Positions 1-9,200 of a stretch of DNA of 64,000 bases are shown here, one piece after another. The DNA lies in assembly GCF_001466665.1 (NCBI RefSeq), contig NZ_KQ758903.1:741684-805683 (forward strand). The letters run 5' to 3'. This DNA comes from Dehalogenimonas alkenigignens (lineage in GTDB: Bacteria > Chloroflexota > Dehalococcoidia > Dehalococcoidales > Dehalococcoidaceae). The notes beneath the pieces were generated by a model that searched no databases, had not been told where the DNA came from, and saw only the letters and a program-made list of their open reading frames with translations. The first letter of the stretch is position 1. Every line of letters begins with the position of its first letter. The translations under genes were made by a program, and so were the position numbers.

Positions 1-755
1 CCGCGTTTGTCGACGGACTCAAAAGCATCGGCGGCGGCTTTTTCGGCGCCGGCGCAAACGATGACCGCATCAGCCAGGCGGCCGCCGTTAAGTTCTTTCA
101 ACCGATCCGCCGAAAAGGCGGCGGCGTCCAAAACGTGCGCGGCGCCCATCCCGGAGGCTTTCTCCAGCCGGGCAGGGTTGATGTCCGAGGCGATGACTTT
201 CGCCCCGGACAGTACGGACAGGCGGATGTGGCACAGGCCGGAGATGCCGGCGCCGATGATCAGGACTGTTTGCCCTTCGGCAACGCTAAGGCGTTTTTGC
301 CCGGCGACGGCGCAGGCCAGGGGCTCGATCATCGCCGCTTCCTCGAAGCTGATGTTGTTGGGCAAGGTGAAGGTGCCGTGGCGGACGTTAAGCTCCGGCA
401 CGCGGATGAATTCGGCGAAACCGCCCGGGTCGTAATTGCCGGCGTGCAGCGTCTGGCAGGCGGACTCCCGGCCCGTTTCACAGTAACGGCAATTGAAGCA
501 GGGCACATGATGGGAGACGAAGACCCTGTCGCCGACGCGAAGGCCGGACACGCCCTCGCCGATCTGGACGATCTCTCCCGCCATCTCATGGCCGAGCACC
601 CGGGGCGCCTTCGGCTTGCGGTACCATTCCATGACGTCGGTGCCGCAGATGCCGCAGGCTTTCATGGCGATGAGCAGTTCACCGGCGCCGATTTCGGGTA
701 CCGGCCGGTCTTCGATGCGGATGTCCGCGTTGGAATAATAAACTGCGACTTTCAC
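1..755 (-). CDS. Zinc-dependent alcohol/polyol dehydrogenase, MDR superfamily (3' end outside window)
   Basis: The start is a GTG at 753-755 with GGAGG six bases upstream; the C-terminus runs off the left edge, leaving about 250 residues. The N-terminus carries the catalytic-zinc Cys in C-G-I-C-G-T-D (residues 34-40) and a G-H-E motif. Four clustered Cys (VPCFNCRYCETG...AC) form the structural-zinc lobe, and GAGISG is the start of the NAD(P) Rossmann fold. Family knowledge: such medium-chain dehydrogenases oxidise secondary alcohols, polyols or threonine in the cytoplasm; the substrate cannot be told from sequence. The gene lies 23 bp downstream of the aldolase gene on the same strand, so the two probably form an operon acting on a sugar or polyol-like compound. 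Confidence 0.85.
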   Translation of the reverse strand, partial: MKVAVYYSNADIRIEDRPVPEIGAGELLIAMKACGICGTDVMEWYRKPKAPRVLGHEMAGEIVQIGEGVSGLRVGDRVFVSHHVPCFNCRYCETGRESACQTLHAGNYDPGGFAEFIRVPELNVRHGTFTLPNNISFEEAAMIEPLACAVAGQKRLSVAEGQTVLIIGAGISGLCHIRLSVLSGAKVIASDINPARLEKASGMGAAHVLDAAAFSADRLKELNGGRLADAVIVCAGAEKAAADAFESVDKR

Positions 756-778
756 GAGGTCCTCCGCCAGGATCCGAT

Positions 779-1549
779 TTACCCGTCCCGGTAGATGTCG
801 AAAGCTTGCTCGGCAGTCGCTTGGTCATGCACCATGGCCTTCACGGCGCGGAGCATACCGGCCGGATTATCCGACTGGAAGATGTTGCGGCCCATGTCCA
901 CGCCTCTGGCTCCGGCTTTGAGAGCTTCACCTGTCATCTGTAATGCTTCCATTTCAGGCATTTTCTTGCCGCCGGCGATGACAACAGGCACCGGGCAGCC
1001 GGAGACCACTTTCTCGAAATTGTCGCAGTAGTAGGTTTTTACAAGACGCGCCCCGGCTTCGGCGGCCATACGGCAGGCCAGACCGAGGTAGCGGGCGTCG
1101 CGGGTCATATCCTTGCCCACGGCGGTTACCGCCATCACCGGCAGGCCGTAAAGCTCGGCTTCGCTGACCAAACGCCCCAGAGAGGCGACGGTCCTTTCTT
1201 CATCCGGGGCGCCGACGAAGATGGACATGCCCACGGCGGCGGCGTTGAGCCGAAGGGCTTCTTCGACCGACACCACGACTTCTTCCCGTGACAGCTCTCC
1301 CAGGATGGATGGTCCGCCGGAAACGCGGAGGCAGATGGAGGCGTTCAACCCCGGGTCAATGCAGCTGCGGAGCATGCCGCGGGTAATGAACAGGCAGTCG
1401 GCTTCGGCGGCGAGTGGCGGGATGCAGGCGCCGAACTCGGCCAAGCCGGTGGTCGGTCCCTGAAAGTAGCCGTGGTCCACTGCCAGCATGACGGTCCTGC
1501 CGTCACTACGGAATATCCTTGACAGCCGGTTTGCCATGCCAAAATCCAT
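779..1549 (-). CDS. DeoC/FbaB/LsrF-family class I aldolase
   Basis: This 256-residue TIM-barrel protein opens with RTVMLAVDHGYFQGP, typical of archaeal-type class I fructose-bisphosphate aldolases and of ADH synthase/LsrF. The likely Schiff-base lysine is in LVKTYY, followed by the phosphate-binding stretches PVVIAGGKK and GARGVDMGRNIF. Length fits the family (about 250-270). The gene is upstream of and probably co-transcribed with the zinc dehydrogenase. It may make or cleave a phosphorylated sugar, an aminodeoxyheptulosonate or an LsrF-type thiolysis substrate; the choice among these is not supported. The ATG at 1549 has a GAGGTG-type ribosome binding site. Confidence 0.8.
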   Translation of the reverse strand: MDFGMANRLSRIFRSDGRTVMLAVDHGYFQGPTTGLAEFGACIPPLAAEADCLFITRGMLRSCIDPGLNASICLRVSGGPSILGELSREEVVVSVEEALRLNAAAVGMSIFVGAPDEERTVASLGRLVSEAELYGLPVMAVTAVGKDMTRDARYLGLACRMAAEAGARLVKTYYCDNFEKVVSGCPVPVVIAGGKKMPEMEALQMTGEALKAGARGVDMGRNIFQSDNPAGMLRAVKAMVHDQATAEQAFDIYRDG

Positions 1550-1734
1550 CGCAGCACCTCACGTATGTTACGGCGTAAGTATAGGCAAACGCCGGGGCAA
1601 CGGCAAGAAGCCATCGCCTAGCCTAACGGCTAAATAAAAACCCGCCCTGCGGCTATCTGAAATCCGATCCAACAGCAGATTTCCCCGGCGCCTGACCGGC
1701 GTATCATTCAATCAATAAACAAAGGAGAAAAGAT

Positions 1735-1887
1735 ATGTGGTTAGTGTTATTGGCCGCCGCTATCAGCGCCGCCGCCTGGCTGGCGGATCTTCACGCGTCG
1801 CGCATTCCAATCAGGGAAGAGCGGCGGGTGGATGTCTATCCGGACAGCGCCGGCGGCGGCGGCATCAGCCGCCTGCTGGACCGATAG
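1735..1887 (+). CDS. Small hypothetical protein, 50 aa, N-terminal hydrophobic segment
   Basis: A strong AAAGGAG ribosome binding site lies about 8 bases before the ATG. The protein has a hydrophobic Ala/Leu-rich stretch (residues 2-17) followed by a charged, glycine-rich tail, so it is probably a single-pass membrane or exported peptide. It is 12 bp upstream of the receiver-domain gene and is likely co-transcribed with it. I do not recognise the family. Confidence 0.55.
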   Translation: MWLVLLAAAISAAAWLADLHASRIPIREERRVDVYPDSAGGGGISRLLDR

Positions 1888-1899
1888 GGACAACGTAGA

Positions 1900-2292
1900 A
1901 TGAATAATAGTCTGAGAGTGCTGGTTGCCGACGGCGACCCCCAGGTATGTTCGGCGCTCAAGCTGTTTTTGGAGCAGCAGCCGGACACCCTGGTTTCCGT
2001 CGCCGGCCGCGCCGAAGAGGCCGCCAACCTTGCCGCCGGCAGCACCCCGGACATCATCCTGCTTGACTGGCAATTAGCCTGCAAATCCAGCTGCGGCGGT
2101 TTTATACATGAGCTCAGGAGATTATGTCCCGGCGCCGCGGTCATCGCTATGAGCGCCCGCCCGGAAGCCCGACAGGCTGCCCTAAACGGCGGCGCCGACC
2201 GATTTTTCAGCAAGAACGAAAACCCCTGCATCCTCCTTAGTTCCCTCGGTAAACTGGCCGGCCGTAAGGCCGCAGACTGCCCCAGCCGGTAA
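1900..2292 (+). CDS. Stand-alone response-regulator receiver protein
   Basis: This 130-residue CheY-like protein consists only of a receiver domain. The acidic pair lies at residues 11-13 (ADGD), the phosphoacceptor Asp at residue 56 in LLDWQL, the conserved Ser in MSARPE and the signalling Lys in FFSKNENP. There is no output domain, so it probably acts by protein-protein contact or in a phosphorelay. No histidine kinase is adjacent. The 50-residue membrane peptide immediately upstream may be a partner. Confidence 0.8.
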   Translation: MNNSLRVLVADGDPQVCSALKLFLEQQPDTLVSVAGRAEEAANLAAGSTPDIILLDWQLACKSSCGGFIHELRRLCPGAAVIAMSARPEARQAALNGGADRFFSKNENPCILLSSLGKLAGRKAADCPSR

Positions 2293-2404
2293 TCCGATAG
2301 GCGGGCGCGCCGCCGATCAGACTCTACTCCCCCTTGAAACGTCTCGTGCAACTCCAGAATTGTCATTGATGCCAGGTAATATATGAAAATATTTAAAATA
2401 ACTA

Positions 2405-2432
2405 TTGACAAAATCAAATAATTAGGTATAAT
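2405..2432 (+). promoter_or_regulatory. Consensus sigma-70 promoter for the DUF2089 operon
   Basis: TTGACA at 2405-2410 and TATAAT at 2427-2432 are separated by 16 bp, both hexamers matching consensus. The region is AT-rich, and the start codon of the first gene lies 31 bp downstream. Confidence 0.8.
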
Positions 2433-2462
2433 AGTTTCAGAAAGTCAAGGTGGAGGTTCAAA

Positions 2463-2837
2463 TTGATCAAGGAATGGAATGAATTGACCCGGTTGACCGG
2501 CGGAGCGGCTCTGGTGGTCGAGCGGGTCAGGCTGGCCGAAAGCGGCATCGCCATCGAGGGGGAATTCGCTCCGCCAGTTTTAGCTACCCTGTCCGCCGAG
2601 GACCAGGTTTTCATTATGGCTTTTATCGGCGCCCACGGCTCTATCAAAGACATGGAGCGGCTTTTCGGCATCAGCTATCCCACCGTAAAAAACCGGCTGG
2701 ATAAGCTGGCAAACCGGCTTAAGATGGTTGAATTCGAAGCAATGCCCCGCCCGGCTGCAGACTCAAGCAAAGACGTCCTGGAGATGCTGGAGCGAGGTGA
2801 AATTTCTGCCGACGAGGCGGTAAGGAGACTGGAGTGA
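2463..2837 (+). CDS. DUF2089-like regulatory protein with C-terminal SHOCT-like helix
   Basis: The start is TTG at 2463 after GGAGG. The central part (STEDQVFIMAF-type segment, then ISYPTVKNRLDKL) resembles a helix-turn-helix of the DUF2089 family. The C-terminus ends in EMLERGEISADEAVRRL, a SHOCT-like repeat also present at the N-terminus of the protein at 3257-3697. Family members often sit next to small membrane proteins, as here. Inferred role: transcriptional autoregulator of an envelope-stress-like operon. Its stop overlaps the start of the next gene (GTGA). Confidence 0.7.
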   Translation: MIKEWNELTRLTGGAALVVERVRLAESGIAIEGEFAPPVLATLSAEDQVFIMAFIGAHGSIKDMERLFGISYPTVKNRLDKLANRLKMVEFEAMPRPAADSSKDVLEMLERGEISADEAVRRLE

Positions 2838-2944
2838 AAGGTGTTATCGGCTGCCTGGGGTTTATCCTGTCGATTATTTTACTGATTTTTGTGTTAACCC
2901 ACATTTCCGAGATCTGGAACTGGCTGGAAAGCCTGTTTGCCTAG
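2834..2944 (+). CDS. 36-aa single-pass membrane peptide, translationally coupled
   Basis: The GTG start at 2834 overlaps the TGA of the DUF2089-like gene by four bases. The product is almost entirely one hydrophobic helix (GVIGCLGFILSIILLIFVL) followed by a short aromatic tail. It is too short for routine gene callers, but the coupling and the position between two operon genes support it. Function unknown; similar phage-shock-like operons carry small membrane peptides. Confidence 0.6.
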   Translation: MKGVIGCLGFILSIILLIFVLTHISEIWNWLESLFA

Positions 2945-2953
2945 GAGAAGAAT

Positions 2954-3232
2954 ATGAATTGGCCGCCGCTGCTGCTGCATCTGAAGGTACCTTCCGGAGA
3001 CGGTTTTATCGGGCTGTGGCTGCCCTGGTTCCTGATTTACCCGGTGCTGCTGCTCCTGATGCTGATCGCCCTGCCGGTAGTGATCATCCTGGCGATTATA
3101 CTGGTGCCGGCAGGCAAGGCAAGGCCGCTGGTGATGGCCGGGCCTTATGTCTGGCGGCTGCTTTTTGCCATGCGGGGCTTGAAGCTGGACATCCAGACCG
3201 GCAACCGCAAGATGATGTTCGATTTCATTTAG
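2954..3232 (+). CDS. Small membrane protein, 92 aa
   Basis: The start follows TAGGAGAAGAAT at a good distance. A long hydrophobic region (roughly residues 18-52) should form one long or two short membrane helices, followed by a cationic C-terminal half (YVWRLLFAMRGLKLDIQTGNRK). It lies between the DUF2089-like/36-aa genes and the SHOCT-like gene, all on one strand with short gaps, so it is part of the same operon. No family recognised. Confidence 0.7.
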   Translation: MNWPPLLLHLKVPSGDGFIGLWLPWFLIYPVLLLLMLIALPVVIILAIILVPAGKARPLVMAGPYVWRLLFAMRGLKLDIQTGNRKMMFDFI

Positions 3233-3256
3233 TCTAAAGAACAAGGAGAAGGAACA

Positions 3257-3697
3257 ATGGATAGCCGCAAGAAGATACTGGAGATGCTGGACGCGAAGAA
3301 GATCACTGTTGATGAAGCTATGCGCCTCCTCGGAGCTGTGGACCGGGGTGAAAAACCATCGGGTGATAAACCGATCGAAGTTCTGACTGACCGGATCAGC
3401 CGCAAGATCAAGTACCTTAGAGTGCTGGTTGACAGCCCCGGCAGCCGCGGTGCCGGAGCTCCGGAGCAGGTCAACGTGCGCGTGCCGGTGGCGCTCATCC
3501 GGGCTGGTATGAAATTCACTTCACTGATCCCCCACGAAGCCGGGGATAAGATCGAAGCCGAACTGCACAGCCGCGGCGTTAATCTTAACCTCAAGAATAT
3601 TAAAGATGAAGATATAGACCAGTTGATCGAAGCCCTGGCCGAACTTGAAGTGGATATCGACGGCGGGGACGGCAAGGTTAAAGTCTTCGTTGAATAA
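3257..3697 (+). CDS. SHOCT-like domain protein (YvlB-type)
   Basis: The N-terminus KKILEMLDAKKITVDEAMRLL is a SHOCT-like helix pair matching the C-terminus of the DUF2089-like protein upstream. The middle (VNVRVPVALIRAGMKF) and C-terminus (LEVDIDGGDGKVKVFVE) match proteins annotated as SHOCT-like or DUF4097-adjacent in Firmicutes and Chloroflexota, from memory. A GGAGAAGG ribosome binding site precedes the ATG. Inferred role: cytoplasmic partner in an envelope-responsive operon; no enzyme motif is visible. Confidence 0.65.
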   Translation: MDSRKKILEMLDAKKITVDEAMRLLGAVDRGEKPSGDKPIEVLTDRISRKIKYLRVLVDSPGSRGAGAPEQVNVRVPVALIRAGMKFTSLIPHEAGDKIEAELHSRGVNLNLKNIKDEDIDQLIEALAELEVDIDGGDGKVKVFVE

Positions 3698-3833
3698 ACC
3701 CCGTTAGCGCCTACCTGCCCGTTCAGGCAGTCTGAAAACCCCCACACAATCCAGTCTAAATCCGTCCGACCGGCGGTTAAAGGCGGAGCTTTGCCCGGAT
3801 AAGATTATGGCAGACAAAAAAGGGAGGAACACC

Positions 3834-6158
3834 GTGAATCTGAACAATGGCATTTCATCACTGGCAAGAGCCTCCGCCCGGCGTCCCTGGGTGACCATCG
3901 GGCTGTGGCTGGCATCCCTGGCGGTATCCATCGGCCTCATCGTGACTCTTCTGGGCAGCGCCCTGGTCACCGAGGTCGAGGTGATGGATAATCCCGAGTC
4001 CCGGCAGGCCGATACCCTGATCACCGACCGGCTGGCCCAACCGATCGACCCTGAAGCTGAATCCACTGACGATGAACTGATCATTGTCCGTTCCGCAACC
4101 TTCACTGTGGACAGCCCCGTCTACCGCAATGCCGTCCAGAATCTCTACCGGGACATCCTCGGTCTGGGCGAAGATGTCATCAAAGGCGCCAACAACTATT
4201 TTCAGACTGGCGACGAGACGCTGGTCTCCGCCGACCGGCACAGCCTGATGATCCCGCTGCTCATGCCAGAAAACGGTCTCGACTATGTTGATCAGGTTTA
4301 CGCCGTGGGCGACGCTTTCGCCGCCGCCAATACCGAGTTTGAGATATTTTATACCGGTACCGCCTCCTTCGACGCCGACACCACCAAACTGGCAGAGGAG
4401 ACGATGAGCAAAGGCGAGACTATCGGCATCCTGGTGGCTCTTGTTGTTCTGGCCGTGGTCTTCGGCGCCCTGGTAGCCGCCACCCTGCCTATCGCCCTCG
4501 GTATCGTAGCCATCGTCGCCGCGCTGGGCTTGACCTCGCTGGTCGGCCAGGCGATGGACCTCAGCTTCTTCGTTACCAATATGGTGACCATGATGGGTCT
4601 GGCGGTCGGCATCGACTACTCTCTATTCATTGTCTCACGCTACCGCGAGGAGCGCCGGAAGGGTCTTGACAAGGTTGAAGCCATCGCCGTGACCAGCCGG
4701 ACCGCCAACAAAGCCATCTTCTTCTCCGGCATCACCGTCGTTCTCGCTCTGGTCGGCCTGCTGGTCTTCCCGCTGTCCATCTTCAAAAGTATGGGCATCG
4801 GCTCGATTCTGGTAGTCGTCACCGCTATCGTCGCTTCAATGACTCTCCTGCCAGCGATCATCAGCCTCCTGGGCGACCGCATCAACAAAGTGCGCATGCC
4901 CTTCAGCGCCCGCGCCGACAGGAAAGAATCGGAAGCGGTCACCGGTTTCTGGGCTGGAATGGTCAAAGTAGTCACCCATAAACCGGTCATCAGCATGGTC
5001 ATCGTCGCCGGCATCCTGGTGGCAGCCCTGGCTCCGTACTTCGATAAGAACACCGGCATGTCGGGCATTTCCGGCCTTCCGGATGACCTGCGCGCCAAAG
5101 CCGGCTTCATGGTACTTGTTGAGGAATTTCACATCGGTATGGACGCCCCGGCTATTATCGCCGTGGACGGCGACATCGATGCCGCGGCGACTCAAGCCGC
5201 CATCGCCCGCCTCCTGGAGGACATTGAATCCAACAGCGCCTTCTCCGGCGCCAGCGTCGTCCCCTATGCCGACAAAGACCTGGCGATCATCTACGCCGCT
5301 CTGGCTGGCGATCCCCAGAGCCTGGACTCTATGAACGCGGTTACCGCATTAAGGAATGACTACATTCCTGCAGCCTTCGCCGGCGCTCCCGCCAGCGCCC
5401 TGGTCACCGGGGCTACCGCCGGCACTCTGGATTTCAATGCCACCACTGATCAATACACGCCTATAATCTTCGCCTTTGTCCTGGCGTTATCCTTCGTCAT
5501 CCTGACTGTCGCCTTCCGCTCGGTAGTGATTCCGGCCACGGCCATCCTGATGAACCTGCTGTCGGTCGGCGCCGCTTATGGTCTGCTGGTGCTGGTCTTC
5601 CAGCAGGGGGTGGGCGCCAGCCTCTTCGGCTTCATCCAGGTTGAGGTAATTGAAAGCTGGCTGCCGCTGATGCTCTTTGCCCTTCTCTTCGGCTTGTCCA
5701 TGGATTATCAGGTGTTCCTGCTCTCCCGCATTCGCGAGCGCTACCTCAAGACCGGCAACACCGCCGATGCCGTGGCCTTCGGCCTGTCCTCAACCGGCAA
5801 GCTCATCACCGGCGCCGCTCTGATCATGGTGGCTGTGTTCGGCGGCTTCGCCCTGGGTGACATGGTGATGTTCCAGCAAATGGGATTCGGCCTCGCCGTC
5901 GCTGTACTGGTTGATGCCACCCTGGTGCGCTGCGTCCTGGTGCCCGCCACCATGACCCTCCTCGGCAAGGCTAACTGGTACCTGCCCAAGTGGCTCAACT
6001 GGCTGCCCAACATTTCACTGGGCGAAACTGACGAGATCCCGGCGGCTGCGGCTTACCATGCTCCTCACCGCCTGCCGGCTCTGCCGGGATTCGGCCCGGT
6101 TCCTTCGCCAGCCTTGGTCCGCATCAATGACCAGGTGATCGAAGACCGTTCAAAATAG
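3834..6158 (+). CDS. MMPL/RND-family membrane transporter
   Basis: Two halves each show one N-terminal helix, a large extracytoplasmic loop and a block of about five helices, the MMPL/SecDF-like layout. The first block contains VGIDYSLFIVSRYREE and the second LSMDYQVFLLSRIRERY, the paired proton-relay motifs with Asp-Tyr. I prefer the GTG at 3834 because AGGGAGG lies seven bases upstream; an in-frame ATG at 3807 has no such site. The total is about 774 residues. Family members export lipids or hydrophobic compounds; the substrate here is unknown. The gene ends at a shared palindromic terminator. Confidence 0.85.
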   Translation: MNLNNGISSLARASARRPWVTIGLWLASLAVSIGLIVTLLGSALVTEVEVMDNPESRQADTLITDRLAQPIDPEAESTDDELIIVRSATFTVDSPVYRNAVQNLYRDILGLGEDVIKGANNYFQTGDETLVSADRHSLMIPLLMPENGLDYVDQVYAVGDAFAAANTEFEIFYTGTASFDADTTKLAEETMSKGETIGILVALVVLAVVFGALVAATLPIALGIVAIVAALGLTSLVGQAMDLSFFVTNMVTMMGLAVGIDYSLFIVSRYREERRKGLDKVEAIAVTSRTANKAIFFSGITVVLALVGLLVFPLSIFKSMGIGSILVVVTAIVASMTLLPAIISLLGDRINKVRMPFSARADRKESEAVTGFWAGMVKVVTHKPVISMVIVAGILVAALAPYFDKNTGMSGISGLPDDLRAKAGFMVLVEEFHIGMDAPAIIAVDGDIDAAATQAAIARLLEDIESNSAFSGASVVPYADKDLAIIYAALAGDPQSLDSMNAVTALRNDYIPAAFAGAPASALVTGATAGTLDFNATTDQYTPIIFAFVLALSFVILTVAFRSVVIPATAILMNLLSVGAAYGLLVLVFQQGVGASLFGFIQVEVIESWLPLMLFALLFGLSMDYQVFLLSRIRERYLKTGNTADAVAFGLSSTGKLITGAALIMVAVFGGFALGDMVMFQQMGFGLAVAVLVDATLVRCVLVPATMTLLGKANWYLPKWLNWLPNISLGETDEIPAAAAYHAPHRLPALPGFGPVPSPALVRINDQVIEDRSK

Positions 6159-6173
6159 CGTTCCTCCCTTCCC

Positions 6174-6213
6174 AATATGAAAGGGGCGGCCGGCCGGCCG
6201 CCCCTTTCATATT
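6174..6213. terminator. Perfect 40-bp palindrome, bidirectional terminator
   Basis: Left arm 6174-6193 and right arm 6194-6213 are exact reverse complements (AATATGAAAGGGGCGGCCGG and its complement). It lies between convergent genes and ends in AT-rich tails on both strands, as expected of a shared intrinsic terminator. Confidence 0.85.
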
Positions 6214-6228
6214 ATCCCCGGGTAAACT

Positions 6229-9200
6229 TTAATGAATTACCATGTCTTCCCCCAGCGTTTCGCCTTTAAAATCAGGCTGGTAGTAAAAGTAGACCTGAGA
6301 CACAGCGCCTTTGGCTTTCACCGGGTAGGTCGCCATGACCTGGAATTTGATCGTGATCGTCTCGCCGGCTTTGATCTCGTCCAGGTAAAAAATAACCTTG
6401 CGCCCGGAGATGTCGTATCGCTTGATGATGGGGATACTCTCTATTGCGGCATCGATAGACTCGACCATGGGGGTGAAGCCGGTAGGCACCGAGATGTCCA
6501 GCACCACCATGCCGGACTCGATGAATTCCGGCGGATTGAAGCTGACCGTAGCGGTGACGTCGACCAGGTCGTTGACCGCGACATTGGTAGAGTCGTAGTC
6601 CACATCTATCTTGAGAATGGGATCGGTTTCTTCCGGCTGGGGGATATTGAACCGGGTGACGGCCTGGGCCATGACCTCGCCATTGCCGCTGGCAGTGACC
6701 TGAACCTCCGCGCCGAGCGGCAGCTCGATGACCTGAAGCACGTCGAAGCTTTCCGGGGTGACGCGCAGGGCGCGGTCGATGCCCGGGCCGGTGACGCGGA
6801 CCGTGAGGTCGACGTCGGCGCGGATGTTACCGGCGTAGGCGGTCAGGGCTTGCAGGGCGACGACGGTGTCCTGGGTGGAGCCGTAACCGCCCAGGCTGTT
6901 GCGCTGTGAAGTCAGCCACTTGCCGGCGCGGCCGGCGTTGAGCACGTCGCCGTGGCTGGTCAGAGCCAGCATGGCATAGGCGGTGGTCTCGACGACGGCG
7001 GTGCGGTTCTCCCGCGGCGGCATGAACGGGACACCGACGCCCGGTTTACCAACGCCGCCAGCGGGCTGCTGCGGCAGCGGCTCGGCGAAACCGATGCTGC
7101 CCCAGTGCAACCCGTTCTCATCCTCGATAGCCAGGGCCATGAGTTTGTCATGGGCGGCGTTCTTTTGCGGGCTGCCGCCGAGCGCCAGGGCGTAGGCAGT
7201 CAGCGCCACAGTGTACGGATCGTCCATGCCGCTTAGTCTGCTTTCGAGGTACTTGATGGCTCTGGCTGAGGCGGTCTTCTCACCTGCCTCCAGCAAGGCG
7301 CTGGCGACATAGGCGGTAAGGGCGTCTTTGCCGGACAGCCCGCCCAGCATCTCCTGGTGGTGGACGAAACCCACTGCCTCAAAACTGCCGTCGGCCTTCT
7401 GGGTCTTGATGATCCAGGCCGCGGCGTCATCAAGCACCTTCTGGTCGATGAAGATGATGTCCCTGGCCTGGGCAAAGCTCTTCAGCACGAAGGAGGTGAG
7501 CCATAAGCTGCCTTCCCCGTCCTGGTTGCCGAAAGCGGAGAAACTGCCGTCGGCGCGGCGGTAGGTCAGTTCACGCTGGTAGCCGGTGATCATCAGCTTT
7601 TCAGCCTTGGCCATAATCTCCGCCTTTAGCTGGCCGGAATCGCGGAGGTATTTGGTGATAAAAACGTCAGGGGCGAAGACGATCATGTTCTGCTCGCCGC
7701 AGCCGAAGGGCATCTGAATGAGTTGTTCCAGCCCAGAAATTGTTTGAGTCAGGTAGCTGCCGGTGACGCTGAGAAACACCTTGCCGGAGCCCTCGACAGC
7801 TCCTTCGGGGATTTGTGTGCTGATCGTTCTGGCCGCTCCATCTTTGAGGATGAGGTTCTCGACAAACTCGCGCGGCACGCCCTCGGGTTCTATCAGCAGC
7901 GGCTGTACCAGGGCGTCAGCCGCCGCGGCCGAACGGGAGGTGACCTTGAGGTCGTTGAAACCCAGGCCTTTCGGCCGAATCGTAAAAGAAGCCGAACCGA
8001 CATCGCCCGGACCGACGCTGACGATCTTTTGGGAATTATCGAGGAGGTCGAACCAGCCGGCAGGCGTCAGCTCGACGACGATGTCCTGCGGCGTATCGAG
8101 GTAGTTATAGACAGCCACTCTGACCGGGAATTCCTCGCCGCGGACGGCGGAGTAGGGCAGGTCCAGTTTGATGAAGAACGGCTGGAAAGCCTTAAGTTCC
8201 GCCTCGGCGATGCCCAGTCCTTTTTCCTGGGAGACTGCCACCGCACGCAGCATCCAGGTGGTGATGGAGTCGGGCACTGTCAGCTTGATCTTGGATTTGC
8301 CGTCGGCGTCGGTCACCACCTGCTGCCACACCCAGGTCTCCGGAAAATACTGGCGGATGCGCTCTACTTGAGCCAGAGCGGAGGTATCAATAGCCTGGTT
8401 GCCCTGAGAAGGCAGGGGGGCAAGACCCGGCGGTATGGCGCCTGCCTTATCAGCCCCGCCGAAGATAACCCCGCCGCCCTCGGCCAGCAGGTCGTTCCAT
8501 GGCGAACCATATTCCTTACCTTCGGGAACCTTATTGTCGGAAAGGATGATGACGCCGGCATCTTTGATAATATCGGCGGCGCCTTTGGTCAAGATGGAAG
8601 GATAAATAGTTATGTTATGGAGTTCCGCCTGCGGAGTCATATATAGTCGCTCCAGTTCGGCGAATACCTGGTCCAGGTTCATGCGGTTCTCAGCCAGGAT
8701 GAAGACCGACTTATCCACGACGACGACGCCGACTCGGGATTGGCCTTGAGACTGGATACTGATCTCGACACTGTCGCCCGGTTTGGCTTCATCGGAGCTG
8801 AATTGAACCGCCAGTTGGTTAGGGTAAACTGCCTCGACCCCAAACGGCAGGTAGTCGGCGGCGATTTCGGAGTTGGGCAGCACCTGGTAAACCAGCAAGC
8901 GGCAGGCGCCGGCCATCTGAGGCGTCGCCTTGAAGGCGATATCCCGGCTGCGGCTGAAATCTGAAAAGACGACCCGGCCGCTGCTGATGACCTCGTAATA
9001 GAAATTCGATGCTTCTTTGGTGGCATGAACCCGGAATTTGGCGGTATCGCCGACCTTAAGGGAGGCGGCGGAGGTCATCTCCAGATGGATGAAGTTACCG
9101 GACGGGGAATAGCCGGCCAGCAGCGTCTGGCTGGCATTTGAACCGCCGCTTTGCGCTTCGATGATCACGGCTATCGCTTTGTTCGGCGGAGACAGGGTTA

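Noticed and set aside
135..794. Long plus-strand open frame at the left edge
   Set aside because: It is antisense to the zinc dehydrogenase, whose motifs are clear on the minus strand.
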